A stretch of 64,000 nucleotides of DNA from Callaeas wilsoni (taxonomy: Eukaryota; Chordata; Aves; Passeriformes; Callaeidae), in NCBI GenBank assembly GCA_013398955.1, contig VWPU01001253.1:1-64000 (forward strand), written 5' to 3'. This document shows positions 43,801-52,480 of the stretch, piece after piece; position 1 is the stretch's first letter, and each line of letters begins with the position of its first letter. The notes beneath the pieces were generated by a model. That model was not told the origin of the DNA. It did not search any database and was given only the letters and a program-made list of their open reading frames with translations. A program made the translations under genes and the position numbers.

Positions 43801-46800
43801 TACAAACCTTGCAGGGAGAGGAGGGTCAGCTTTTCCAGCCACTAACCAGGAAGACCTGTGGTAGGCATATCTATATCTTTTATTGTCCACAGGAACTATA
43901 TCCATTAACACAATATACTTGGCCTCAGGATCCACTCCCGAGAAGGAAACTCTGATCGTAGGAAACATTCTCCTGAAAAAATAGGCAAATCAGAAAATAA
44001 ATATTTGGGCAGAGAACAGAAATAAGCGAGCATCTGAAAAACTGCTAAGAGTAAGAATCATATTTAAATTCCCTGGAAAATCTTAAAGCATCTATTGATT
44101 TTTCTTCCCCATGATGTGAGTTAAATCTTGTGTCTCTCTAATAAGGAGACAAAAAGCAGCTTGAAATTGAAAGGATATTTAGGAAGCAGAAAGAAAAATA
44201 CGGTAAAAGTGAAAAAGTTAAGGAGAAATATACTATTTGCCTGTTAGTTAAAAGTACACAACGATTTCAGAAAATAGTTGTAGCTAAGGTACATAAATCT
44301 TTAGAAACGTGGATTTTCTTCTCACAGTTTATTTTTTACGGGATCCATACTACTGTAAGAGAAATATTGCAGAAATTATTTCTGTTGTTATTCTCACATA
44401 TTTTAGATGAGTGTTTTCTTAAGCCAGCTCACGATATATTTGAACGGAATTTTTGAAACTAAAAACTTTCTTTTCTGTACTAAATTTTTGACAAAACACA
44501 ATTTTAAAATGTAAGGTTATCTTGTAGACCAGGAAAAAAAAGATAAATAATTTTTAACAGTTTAAAATTTTGAACTTTAAATTGAATGTTTTATATTGCA
44601 TGTTTAATACCTTTTTTTTTTAAAAAAAAAATATATATATATATATACCGATAGAGCTCACCAGTTAGAAAAAAAAAATCTTCAGGTAACTACATTAATA
44701 AAAAGTAACTTTGGGGATTAAAAAACCCGAAAAGACATTTGGCTCCTCCGGACTGCGTTTGACTGACCCAAACCCCAAAAGCTTTACAGAAGAAACGGCA
44801 TAGTTTGAGGTAACAAGAAAGCCTGGAATTCTTTTGCGCATTTTAGCAACCGATAGAAAAGAACAAACCAAACCAAGCTCTGACTGAATCACTCCCCCAC
44901 GACCCCGCGTTTCCCTCGGTCTGTACCAACCTAGCCCCTCAAAATCACTGCGGGATTTTAGTTATAGAGCTGTTTAGTAGGGAAATAACACTTCTTCCCT
45001 GCCGCCAGGACGCCCCGGATGGATTTCAGCCGGCACCGCACCCCGCTGCCGCCCCGGGCCGCCTCTCCCCCAGCGGGGCTCCGCGCACCGCACCGCGCCG
45101 GGCTGCGGCAGATTTGGGGCTTCTTCCTCCTCCCCCTCCCCTGAACCCAGCCGTGCTGTTCTCCCGATACAAAAAACTGCGTGGTTTCGATAACTTTCCC
45201 TTTTTCCCCCCTCTCCAAAGCCACTTTTCGAAAGATGCCCGGAGGAAAACCTCGGGGCTGCCCAGTCTTACCTCCCGGATTTGGTGATGATCATCTCTGT
45301 ACCCAGTTCATGAAACTTGTCCCAGAGCTCTTTGGTCTCCAGGCTGCAGGAGATTTTGGCCATCTCCTCGCTGGGGATGATGGGGGTGGTGGGGATGAGA
45401 GGCTCGGTGCACAGGGTAGAAGGGCTGCTGCTAAAATCCCCGTGAGGGTCCAGGCTGGATAAATCACTCAAAGGCTGGGCGCAAGAGGATTTCTCAACGA
45501 ATTGTTCTGCAGGATTTGAGGAAAAAGAGAGAGAGAGGGAATAAGAGAGAGAGAGAGAGAGAGGATTCAGCCAGGACAACGCGACCACCGAGGCAAGCTA
45601 TTGAAAAAAAAATATATATAAAAAAGGCATTTAACGTTCAACCATCCTCGCTCTGCCCCAGCACACCCGCAGACCCGGCTGATTCTTTAGGCGTCCGCTC
45701 ATCATTTGAGGGCAGCGGTGATGATTTTCGGAGACGAGCTCCGGGAAGAGCCCGGAGCGGCGCCACTCCCCAGAGGCGCACCGGGAGAGACGCCCGGGGG
45801 GCGGCGGGAGCAGCACGGCCCCGGCCTCACCGCCGCCCGGCTGTGATCCGCTCCGCGGGGCAGAGCCAGCCCTGCGCGCTGCCCCCACCTCTAACCGAGG
45901 GGTTCCACGGAAAGGTCACTAATTCTCATTAAAACGGGAGCGCTGGGCGCCGAGGGGCTGCTGAGGGCCAGGGTCACGCTGGGGGAGCACGGGAGGCTGC
46001 TCCCGGACTGCGCCGCTGGCAGAGAGCGCAACGCAGGAGTCCGAGCGAGGCCGCGCAGGCTCCGCGCTTCCTCCGCGGGGAAGCGAACCCCAAATACTAA
46101 CGAAAAGGCGGACACGGGCTCACCCTCCCGGAAAGCTGGCTCTGCCTTTCTCCCAGCCGGTTTGCTGACACTGAACCCTCTCCTTTGGAGAAACAGGCTA
46201 CGGGGGAGCTGCGTGCGGCCGCGCAAGCTACGCGGGTGCAGTAGCTGCTGCCGACTCTGGCCGCCAGCCGCGCCTGGCTCCCGCCAGCGCTGCCGCCCAC
46301 CCCCGCAAGCCCCGGGAGGCTTCGGGCGCTTCAGCAGCTCCCTGGGGAGTTTCCGCCGGAGGCGAGGCCGGGAGGGACCAGGGCTGCGAAGGCTATGCCC
46401 CGGGCCAGCGATGCGGCACCGGGATGCGGCACCGGGATGCGGCGACGGATCCGCCGCCCGGAGCCAAAGAACGGGAGGAGCACGAACGCGCCCTACCCCT
46501 CCAGGAAAAGGTTTTGCCTAAAAGTCCAGTTAATAAAAATCGAGTTACAAGCAGTCATTTTCCCTCGATTTTTAGCTGAACGACATGCGGGAAGGGGTTA
46601 AAGATTTGGAAAGTTAAATTAAATAAGCGTTTTCAGGAAAAATAAATAAAAAAAAGAAACCAAACCAACCCCACTAACAGTAAGTTTAACACAAACCCAC
46701 GTACATATGCCGATCGGGAATGCTACAACATTCCCGGCCTACATTAGAGCCCAGACTAAAAACTGAAGTTCACAATGGATCTCTAGACTATGCGAAATCT

Positions 46801-47740
46801 TTTGAGACAGTTGATTAGGTGGAGCAGACGCTGAGGGAGCTGCCTTTACTAAATTCTTTAAAGATTGAGTGTAATCCTGTTCATTGGCGCCCTGAAAGCT
46901 TAACACATATTTTGTAGTTTTCTGCGAACTCCTGGATACACGCAAGGACGACAAACCGCAGAAACTTGCAGGGGAGAGTAGGGGAAGATGTTAATGTTTT
47001 TTAAAAGCTTTCAGGATTCTGAATCGAGGCAACTGAATGGAAGTGAAATCCTTTATCCGCAAATCGTAAGCACTTAGAAAAATCTCCTCTCGGTCTAGGC
47101 AGAGCAAAACAGCCTATATGAGCCTACATCGAGGAACTGTGAAGGGATTTTCAGTTCTACGGACAAGTTTTACTACCCCTTGTAAGCCTGGGCACGATAA
47201 TGGAGAGTCTCTTATTTGACTTCAGAACCAGGGTGGATTTGCAATAAATATTTAAGAGATTCATTTCATATCAGCGAAGAGAAATGGAACTACCTTAGAG
47301 TGTGGGATTATTCTATAAATGGCGAAGCCGGATAAATAAGAGGCATAACTGAAACTGGAGGAATTTTCGAAACTTTTTATGCTATAAACATCCTCGTCTA
47401 AAAACGACTGTGGGTAATGAAGGCACTCAACCTTCAAGCTTAGGTGGTGCTGCTTTCCTCTCTGCAGGGGAAACCTTCGGGCAGGGGGACGCGCCGCTGC
47501 CTGGCCCGGCTGCCGGAGCGCTGAGAAGAGTGAGCCGGGGCGGACAGGGACCGACGGACGGACAGGAACTCCGCACCCCACGGACACCGGCGGTCACCCC
47601 CGTCCCCACTCACCCAGAGGCTTGATGGTGCTCTCGGGGGACTCCTTGTCCTTGGAGCTGCCGCTCGACATGAGGGCGGCGATGGAGAAGGCGTTGGCCC
47701 TGGAGGAGAGCTGCGGCTTGGGGGGCGGCGTGTACTCCAT
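13476..47740 (-). CDS. TBX20: TBX20, T-box transcription factor 20 (complete gene, 8 coding exons)
   Basis: TBX20 is a nuclear DNA-binding regulator of heart chamber, valve and motor-neuron development, acting with GATA, NKX2-5 and TBX5 factors (established knowledge). The coding exons are 47740-47614, 45506-45272, 43972-43808, 38629-38521, 32985-32827, 29443-29367, 18267-18158 and 13816-13476. Together they total 1323 nt, giving 440 residues plus stop, with every intron GT-AG and every junction in phase. Residues 18-24 (FSIAALM) form an eh1-like Groucho/TLE motif. The T-box runs from about residue 103 ([13 protein letters not shown]) through [22 protein letters not shown] and [11 protein letters not shown] to about 284. 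The C-terminal part is rich in Ser, Pro, Gln and Tyr and ends MTPFV. From memory the human protein is 447 residues; the difference is mainly about six residues missing from the Gly/Ser linker near residues 65-75. No frameshift or missing core residue is seen. Confidence 0.98.
13817..18157 (-). other. TBX20: TBX20 intron 7
   Basis: This 4.3-kb intron carries a 5'-truncated CR1 element on the opposite strand (15824-16257). The rest is AT-rich unique sequence with short homopolymers. Confidence 0.85.
15824..16257 (+). mobile_element. CR1 LINE, 5'-truncated 3' end
   Basis: The stretch reads as the bird CR1 3' region. It contains a decayed open frame with motifs [40 protein letters not shown] and RLPRE, then the CR1 3' tail (CCCTTCCAACCC followed by an imperfect TTCTATG repeat). 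The 5' end is lost, as is usual for CR1. A 120-codon frame (15808-16170) remains open but lacks reverse-transcriptase motifs. It lies antisense to TBX20 inside intron 7. Confidence 0.9.
18158..18267 (-). CDS. TBX20: TBX20 coding exon 7 (post-T-box linker)
   Basis: This exon encodes the last base of Arg291 through Arg327 and one base of Gly328. The peptide [20 protein letters not shown] followed by [16 protein letters not shown] is a conserved TBX20-specific segment after the T-box. The acceptor is TTTCACAG|A and the donor AGAG|GTAAGG. It is acidic and Ser-rich, consistent with a flexible linker to the C-terminal domain. Confidence 0.96.
23196..23330. repeat. T-rich block followed by A-rich block
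   Basis: A T-rich run (about 23196-23226) is followed after a short spacer by a long A-rich run (23250-23318) interrupted by GGG, T and C. The two could pair as a loose inverted repeat. No SINE body or target-site duplication is recognisable beside it. Confidence 0.85.
23657..23712. repeat. A-rich simple sequence
   Basis: An A-rich tract with interspersed C shares the order poly-A, CCCAAAC, poly-A with the end of the block 350 bp earlier. It is probably low-complexity sequence. Confidence 0.75.
24184..24221 (+). repeat. Copy 1 of a 36-38-bp dispersed repeat
   Basis: The segment begins TATTGTTACAGATA and continues through GAGGCTGTTTTCAATCA to TTAC. It recurs at 26742-26777 with one substitution and a 2-bp TA insertion in this copy. 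Confidence 0.85.
26742..26777 (+). repeat. Copy 2 of a 36-38-bp dispersed repeat
   Basis: This matches the segment at 24184-24221 in the same orientation, with one substitution and a 2-bp gap. Sequence on either side is not obviously related. Confidence 0.85.
28687..28692 (-). terminator. TBX20: Candidate intronic polyadenylation signal in intron 6
   Basis: This is the first canonical AATAAA on the minus strand after exon 6, about 675 bp past its donor. Together with the stop codon formed at the donor it could end a short transcript that encodes the T-box but no C-terminal domain. It is inferred from position only. Confidence 0.25.
29367..29443 (-). CDS. TBX20: TBX20 coding exon 6 (end of T-box)
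   Basis: This 77-nt exon encodes Ile266-Glu290 and two bases of Arg291. [20 protein letters not shown] completes the T-box, including its C-terminal DNA-binding helix, and is followed by LTDIE. The acceptor is CCCAG|ATA and the donor GAG AG|GTAATG. If the donor is not used, the next codons read AGG TAA, so the protein would stop immediately after Arg291 (see findings). Confidence 0.96.
29444..32826 (-). other. TBX20: TBX20 intron 5
   Basis: This is a 3.4-kb intron. The stretch 32270-32600 is AT-rich, non-repetitive and dense in homeodomain-type TAATTA sites, the look of a conserved non-coding element. The rest shows nothing recognisable. Confidence 0.85.
32270..32600. promoter_or_regulatory. 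Candidate conserved enhancer in intron 5
   Basis: This unique AT-rich sequence has TTAATTA (32426-32432), TAATTA (32543-32548) and an ATGCAAG octamer-like site near 32570. Such clustering is typical of vertebrate developmental enhancers, but conservation cannot be tested here. Confidence 0.3.
32827..32985 (-). CDS. TBX20: TBX20 coding exon 5 (T-box)
   Basis: This exon encodes residues 213-265 and is 53 exact codons with both junctions in phase 0. It contains [20 protein letters not shown] and [20 protein letters not shown], the most recognisable T-box stretch, which includes dimer and DNA contacts. The acceptor is TTGCAG|ATC and the donor TTG|GTGAGT. Read-through into intron 5 would add 11 residues before a stop and truncate the T-box. 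Confidence 0.97.
32986..38520 (-). other. TBX20: TBX20 intron 4
   Basis: This 5.5-kb intron of mostly unique sequence contains the longest chance-like open frame of the window on the plus strand (35035-35652, 205 codons), with no family resemblance. No transposon is recognised. Confidence 0.85.
38521..38629 (-). CDS. TBX20: TBX20 coding exon 4 (T-box)
   Basis: This exon encodes the last base of Arg176 through His212 ([15 protein letters not shown], then [18 protein letters not shown]), the central beta-strands of the T-box. The acceptor TTTTTTAG|G lacks the usual C before AG but has a clean pyrimidine run. The donor CAT|GTGAGT falls on a codon boundary. At 109 nt it is a typical internal exon. 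Confidence 0.97.
38630..43807 (-). other. TBX20: TBX20 intron 3
   Basis: This 5.2-kb intron is mostly AT-rich unique sequence. There is a moderately GC-rich patch around 42830-43090 and several short homopolymer runs (43201-43210, 43481-43491). No transposon or other gene is recognised. Confidence 0.85.
43808..43972 (-). CDS. TBX20: TBX20 coding exon 3 (T-box)
   Basis: This exon encodes the end of Arg121 through Ala175 plus two bases of Arg176. It carries the T-box core: the [13 protein letters not shown] stretch, a DNA-contacting region of T-box folds, followed by [11 protein letters not shown] and [14 protein letters not shown]. The acceptor is TTTTTTCAG|G and the donor AAG|GTTTGT, the weakest-looking donor in the gene. 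Reading through the donor would add a short hydrophobic tail before a stop. Confidence 0.97.
43973..45271 (-). other. TBX20: TBX20 intron 2
   Basis: This 1.3-kb intron is GC-rich next to exon 2 and strongly AT-rich toward exon 3. It includes a T10-A10 inverted run followed by TA repeats (44612-44647). No further coding signal is seen. Confidence 0.9.
44612..44647. repeat. T10-A10 inverted run followed by TA microsatellite
   Basis: Ten T residues are followed directly by ten A residues and then by about eight TA units. The sequence is self-complementary and likely variable in length between individuals. Confidence 0.9.
45272..45506 (-). CDS. TBX20: TBX20 coding exon 2 (linker and start of T-box)
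   Basis: This exon encodes the rest of Glu43 through Gly120 and two bases of Arg121. It opens with [13 protein letters not shown], runs through a short Ser-rich linker to [19 protein letters not shown], and then enters the T-box at [20 protein letters not shown]. The acceptor is CTGCAG|AA and the donor AG|GTAAGA. The acceptor is preceded by a long CT dinucleotide tract. The linker between HGD and LCTEPL is shorter than in mammals, as far as I recall the human protein. Confidence 0.97.
45520..45566. repeat. GA/CT microsatellite at the exon 2 acceptor
   Basis: Two GA dinucleotide runs are separated by GGGAATAA. On the gene strand they read as CT runs ending about 13 nt before the acceptor CAG of TBX20 exon 2, so the microsatellite forms or extends the polypyrimidine tract. 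Confidence 0.9.
46410..46448. repeat. 13-bp minisatellite, three copies
   Basis: Two exact copies of GATGCGGCACCGG are followed by a third with two substitutions (GATGCGGCGACGG). It lies within the CpG-rich part of intron 1 and ends in a GGATCC-centred palindrome. Confidence 0.9.
47614..47740 (-). CDS. TBX20: TBX20 coding exon 1 (start codon, eh1-like motif)
   Basis: This exon encodes residues 1-42 plus the first base of Glu43. The ATG is at 47740-47738 in a strong Kozak setting (GCCATGG). The protein begins [20 protein letters not shown], matching the conserved TBX20 N-terminus. FSIAALM at residues 18-24 fits the eh1 class of Groucho/TLE corepressor-binding motifs. The donor is G|GTGAGT, with GT at 47613-47612. 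The exon lies inside a CpG island. No upstream in-frame start with better context is apparent, so this start is preferred. Confidence 0.97.
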
Positions 47741-47934
47741 GGCCACTGCGCGGGGAAGCGGCGCGGCTCGGTGCGGCGCTGCCCGGACGGGGCGGGCGGA
47801 AGGACCGGCCGGGGATGGCGGAGCCGGGATACCGGGAGCGCTCTGCTCCCGGCGCCGCGCGCTCCCCCGCCTTAACGCGGGGCCGCAGAGATCCTATCGG
47901 CCGGCGGCCAATCGGCGCCGGGACACGTCAAGGG

Positions 47935-47957
47935 CCCCGGCCCGGCCCGGCCCGGCC
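47935..47957. repeat. CCCGG pentamer array
   Basis: About four tandem copies of CCCGG lie immediately upstream of the CRE-like and CCAAT elements. The array adjoins a G-rich tract (47958-47980) with runs of GGGGG, GGGGG and GGG that could form a G-quadruplex on the plus strand. Confidence 0.8.
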
Positions 47958-47980
47958 GCGGGGGAGGGGGCGGAGGCGGG

Positions 47981-48031
47981 CAGCAGCAGCAACAGCAGCA
48001 ACAGCAGCAGCAACAGCAGCAGCAGCAGCAG
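47981..48031. repeat. Interrupted CAG/CAA trinucleotide repeat (17 triplets)
   Basis: There are fourteen CAG and three CAA triplets in a row, followed by four GAG-like triplets. On the TBX20 strand this reads as CTG/TTG. The tract lies 241-291 bp upstream of the start codon, in the promoter or distal 5'UTR. The open frames through it give homopolymer runs of Leu, Cys, Ser, Ala or Thr and are not credible proteins. Confidence 0.95.
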
Positions 48032-48310
48032 GAGGAGGAGGGACGGACTGACGGGAGGGAGGGGAGGGCTCTGCCCGCCCGCGGGGTGGGGAGGGGGCGG
48101 CCGGCCCTCGGGACGGCTCCCCTCAGCCGCTCCCCTTTTGGGCACCCCAGCTCCGCTCCCCGCCGGGGCCCCGGCTGCGGTTCGGAGAGTGCCCTCAGCT
48201 CCTCTGAGCGCCGGGGGCGGGCAGAGGGGGGCAGACCGTGCGGCTGGGGATGCTCCCGAGAAGGTCGCTGGGCTATTCGCTTTGCCGAGGCAAGAAACGG
48301 CGGAGAGGCA

Positions 48311-51300
48311 CTTGAAGGGATGAAATGTAATTGTGGATTTTTCTGGTGTGCGTGTGTGAGTGTCAATTTTCTCTTTTACATTCAAATATTAAAAGACCAC
48401 AGCTTTCAAAGCAGCCGTTTTCGTCGTTGTGTGCTTTCTGCTGGGACAGAATGTTCCTTAAGGCTGATCGTGCCCTTGGTTTTCCTTTACCGGATCTCAA
48501 ATACTGTCATCCCGGTGAGATGTACTCGCCCCCACCGACTCCAGGTGAGACCTTTGCAGCATTCCCTTCTCAGCCAAACCAGTGCGTGGGCCGCTGATTG
48601 CACAGTTTTCTTCAACTCCGTTTCATCGGCCGCGCCGAAATAGATGGTATTGATCAAGCACATAAGACAGAGAAAGTCGGGACGGGCTGATGGTGCCAAC
48701 GAGTAGCTTATTCCGAGGCAGTGATTTAAGTTGCTTATCAGTACTCTTTCACACATATAATGTAAACATAGTCTCATAAATAAATTAAAGAAAGAAAAGC
48801 GGTGCGTTTAATTAAATCCCTTTATATAAAAATATCTCTGAAAATATTTACTCGCTAGAACGACTTACAAGAGGACATGCAACTTTGTCACTGAAGTTCT
48901 AACTTTTAAACCTAGAACAGGATCCAAGGACTCTCAGTATGCAGGCTCGTGCCAAGAGCCATACGTACCCGGTGTCACTCCCGTTCCTGCTACACTTAAT
49001 TAATTATTATGGAGAAAGGATTATTCGGGTAACCCTTCACAGCCAGTGGAGTGAGGAAGACGAAACAGTGCTTTATCGCTTTGAGATCAGCGAGAACCAA
49101 CTGCAGTTTGCCCTTTTATTACCTGAAATTGCTAATAGATAGAATATCTATCTCAAACGGGATGTGCATGTTTAGAAGCGTCTGAAGCGTCTGGCAGAGG
49201 ATTTCGGAGTGGCCCACAGCGGTCTGGGGGCCTGGTCTCGGCTCAGGCATTAGCGGGAGGAGAGGGGCGAAAGGGGAGAGCCTGGCCAGCCCCGCGGCCG
49301 GCGATCCGGGAGGGTCAGCTCACGAAGCTTCGCCTCTTGCTTGACACAGGGAAATAGAAACGAGCGGTTCTGCCGACATCAATCTTAAAAAAGCAAGCAA
49401 AAAGTCCCCCCCAACACTTTACCACTTTATCCCGAGGGGACATCCAGCCAAGTACGGGTCCGATTTCCCTGCGGGACAGCTCCGCTCCTGAGACGCCTCC
49501 CGGCGTGCCAGGGGCGGCAGGACTGGGGTCCCGAGGTCTCGGCCCTGCGCTTCCTTGGCCCTACCTGAAAAGCAGGGTCGGGCCTGCCTGAAAAGAAAGA
49601 CTAGGGAGGGTACAAACGGCCGGGGAAGTTATTCTCTTCACCGTTCCTCTGGTGGTAACAGGGATGCCTAAGTTTTCTTTGGTTTCCTACCTACTGTATG
49701 CGCCGCGCAAGTAAGGATAATAAAACCCACAAGCTCCCGTCAAAGTAACAGAGCAGATCCTACAAAGGAAAAAAAAAAAGAAAAAAACCCAAACCGAAAC
49801 CCCAAAAAACAACCTCTCTTTTTCCCTTGCTTATTTCGGTCCACCAGCAGTGAGGTCGTAACATACCTGTCCCTAGCAGGGGCTGGCCCCGATCCATCGG
49901 GGCTGAGGGGAGAGGGGCGGCGAGTGGCGGTGGATATTTCTGTGCGTCCGTCTGGGAAACACCGGCTCAGCTGCGGGAGCTGAGGCAGCTCCGGACCGAT
50001 TTCTGCTCTCCCTCGCCTCGAGATTTCCAGTCCCGAGGGGCGACCGGTCATTGCCTTGGCCCGGGGGACGAGGACTCGGCCGCGGGGGGCAAGCGCTGCG
50101 CAGTGAGCGGGGCACGGCGCAGCCGGGCGCGGAGAGGAGCGGAGCGGCCGCCGAGGGGGAAGCGAGGCCGCGGTGCGGCCGTGGAGCTGGGACGGGGCTG
50201 CCGGTCACCTCCGGGCAGGGGATTGGCCCCTGGGAGAAGAACTGGCCTTAGGAGCTTGCGGGTCTCTTCTCGTACCTTGGGGGTAGAAAAGCCGGGGTGG
50301 AAAGACACAAGGAGCTTCGTTTTATTTTATTTTAAACGAGTCTGTCCACACGGGATGGCTTGTCTTTTGCTTGCTTAAGCCATGCAATTTTTCGCTCTAG
50401 CCCACGAGAATCTGTATTTTTTTAGGGTTTTTTCCCTCGCTCCGCCTCCGATAAGGAAATGAACCTTGTCTAGACGCCCAGAGCACCCCCTCCTTCCCCG
50501 TGGGAATGGGTCTCATCTCCGACTGCCTAATCCTCGCTACGGCTCCCTCCCCCGCCGGGGCCGATCTGGGTAGACACAGGGATCAGGCAACCGAGTGTGG
50601 AAAGGGTGAGAGCCTGGCTTCCCTGGGCTGCTTTGCCGTCCCTGCCCATGGCCGTGTCTGGCGACAGGGCGGCTTCCAGAGACCAGGGGGTGGCGGGGCA
50701 ACGCACCACTACCCCAATGCTCTTGATGCCACTCTGCTTTCCCAACCAAGTGAATATATTTTAAAACGTCCGCGCGCTCTTCCCAGGGGATGCGAACCGG
50801 AGCTGCCAGTCCCCGCCGCACCCAGGCACAGAGCGGCTGTCACCACTGTACCGACTCCCTCCCGAGAGCAGAGTTACCAAGCCTGCTGCTCCCCAACAGG
50901 GCGGTTGCCTCGTTTGAACCCGTTTCAATTAAATCCTTCGTTATTGTTTATCCGTATATAAAGAACACGCAATCTACACTGCAGTTTGTTTTTAATCTAG
51001 CAAATCCATGTGTTTGTCACTGGTGTCAGCCTGCTGTGGCAGAGATATTTCACTAGGCTTCTTTATTCTTTCAAAGTACTTTTTTCTTCCACCTTCCTTT
51101 GCCTAAAAAGCTCCTCATTCTCTTTTGCACCAGCAAAAAGCAGAGTGCGGTAATCGCTGCACACCTCGTCGCGCTCGTTCGCTTCCCAGTTTTAGTCAGG
51201 ATTAGGTCTCCATTTCGCCGTCAGGTTTCAAACAGGGAGTTTGAAGCCGCCCTCCAAAACCCCTCTCTGATCCCTGAAAAGCCAAGGAGAAAACCCGATC

Positions 51301-52480
51301 CCGTGAAAACCATGAGCACCTCTTCCTCCCGGCCCTATCCTCGCTTAGACAAAATCACGATGGGAACGACACACGAGGGACAGAAAACCCGCAGAAACCC
51401 GCAGAGCACCCTAGGGTCCAGAGGGATGGTTTCAGGTGCGCCTTCGCTTGTGTGACAAGAGCTCCGACGCTGCGCATTTCTGCGCGGCCGCGCAGGCCCG
51501 CGGGCGGGCGGGGTGTGCGGAGACGGGCGCAGACCGGGCGGGAAACCCCGCTCAGGTTTTAAGAAACTCTTTGGCGTAGTGGTGAGGGGCTGTAGCCCTT
51601 TTACCTTTTTTTGTTCTCGCAAAAGCCCCCACGCCGCACGCTTCTCGCCGCAGAGACAAACCTGTGCTGTGGCACCCGCAGGGCTGCGCCCCGAAAACGG
51701 GCCAGGCACTGAGCCGAGCTGACACCCGCTCTTCTCTCGGCTGTCCCTTGGGATAACCTGACATTTGCATCCCATCCCTCCTCCTCCGTTACTTCCCCGT
51801 CTCCCCTCTGGATCCGTCGCCTGCGCGGAGGGCAAGGACCACGTTTCCCTTTAATTAGGAGCCTGGGGTGCGGGGTGCCGGTGCCGAGACCCTCCCTGCC
51901 GCCTTCCCACCCTGACCGCTGCTGGCCCGGTGCTGCCCGGTGTCTGTGTCTGACTCTCCAGCGCGCACCTCCCCTCCAAGGTAACCTACAGCACTGCTTT
52001 GGGCTTGAGCTTACTCCTGCCTCGGGAGGGAAGAGTTAAAATCTTTTGCTCTTTCCTATTTTTCACCCTTGTAGAGGAAAACAGTTTGTCCAGTGTAAAG
52101 AATGGTGTTTATTCGCTCGGGCAAGGTCTCAGGCTCGCCCGTTCGTGCCTTGCGAGAGCACCGATACTTTACAAAGCCATGGTTACAGCGCTGCCCGGCT
52201 CCGGCTCTGGCTCTGCTCCTCTGCAACCTCACGCGATTATCAGCCCTGCTTTGAGGAGCTTTTTTCTCCTCCGCTGCACATAGTTATATTGCTCTGTCCG
52301 TGGGATTCCTCCTCTCTTTGCGCTTCCCGATTTCGGAGCAGCCCCTGCTCCCAGTGCTCTTGCTGCGGCAGGAACATCGCTCCCCAGCCGCTGCTCTACG
52401 CTCTCCCCTTCACGAAAAGATCCGCACCAGCAAGGCAGAAGCCCGGGTACCCGAGATCCGATTTCACAACAAAAACATCT
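48311..52480. other. Upstream GC-rich flank of TBX20 with several CpG-rich patches
   Basis: CpG-rich patches at about 49190-49570, 49880-50290 and 51460-51990 alternate with AT-richer sequence (48770-49140, 50930-51060). No coding exon is recognised. Extended multi-patch CpG regions are common around developmental transcription-factor genes. Confidence 0.6.

Larger units (their letters stand above)
44890..46480. other. CpG-rich block over TBX20 exon 2 and part of intron 1
   Basis: Many CpG dinucleotides and long GC-rich runs occur around exon 2 and through the first kilobase of intron 1. CpG islands that extend into early exons are usual for developmental regulators. The boundaries are approximate. 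Confidence 0.65.
45507..47613 (-). other. TBX20: TBX20 intron 1
   Basis: This 2.1-kb intron is GC-rich in its 3' half (near exon 2) and AT-richer near 46600-47400. It holds a triple 13-bp tandem repeat (46410-46448) and a CT tract at the exon 2 acceptor. No other coding exon is recognised. Confidence 0.9.
47430..48310. other. CpG island over TBX20 exon 1 and promoter
   Basis: GC content and CpG frequency rise sharply against the AT-rich sequence on either side. The block includes the first coding exon and the start codon. Edges are judged by eye, not computed. Confidence 0.75.
47741..48310 (-). promoter_or_regulatory. TBX20: TBX20 promoter region and 5'UTR within a CpG island
   Basis: This CpG-dense GC-rich sequence lies directly upstream of the TBX20 start codon. 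Recognisable sites are a GC box GGGGCGGG (47789-47796), an inverted CCAAT box (47908-47912, a possible NF-Y site) and a CRE-like TGACGT on the gene strand (47930-47925). Beyond these are a CCCGG pentamer array, a G-rich run and a CAG/CAA repeat. No TATA box is evident. If the CCAAT box sits at its usual distance, transcription starts at about 47800-47850, but this is inferred. Confidence 0.7.

Noticed and set aside
47815..48385. Several open frames with long Ala, Leu, Cys or Ser runs
   Set aside because: They are translations of the CAG/CAA repeat and surrounding GC-rich promoter sequence in different frames.
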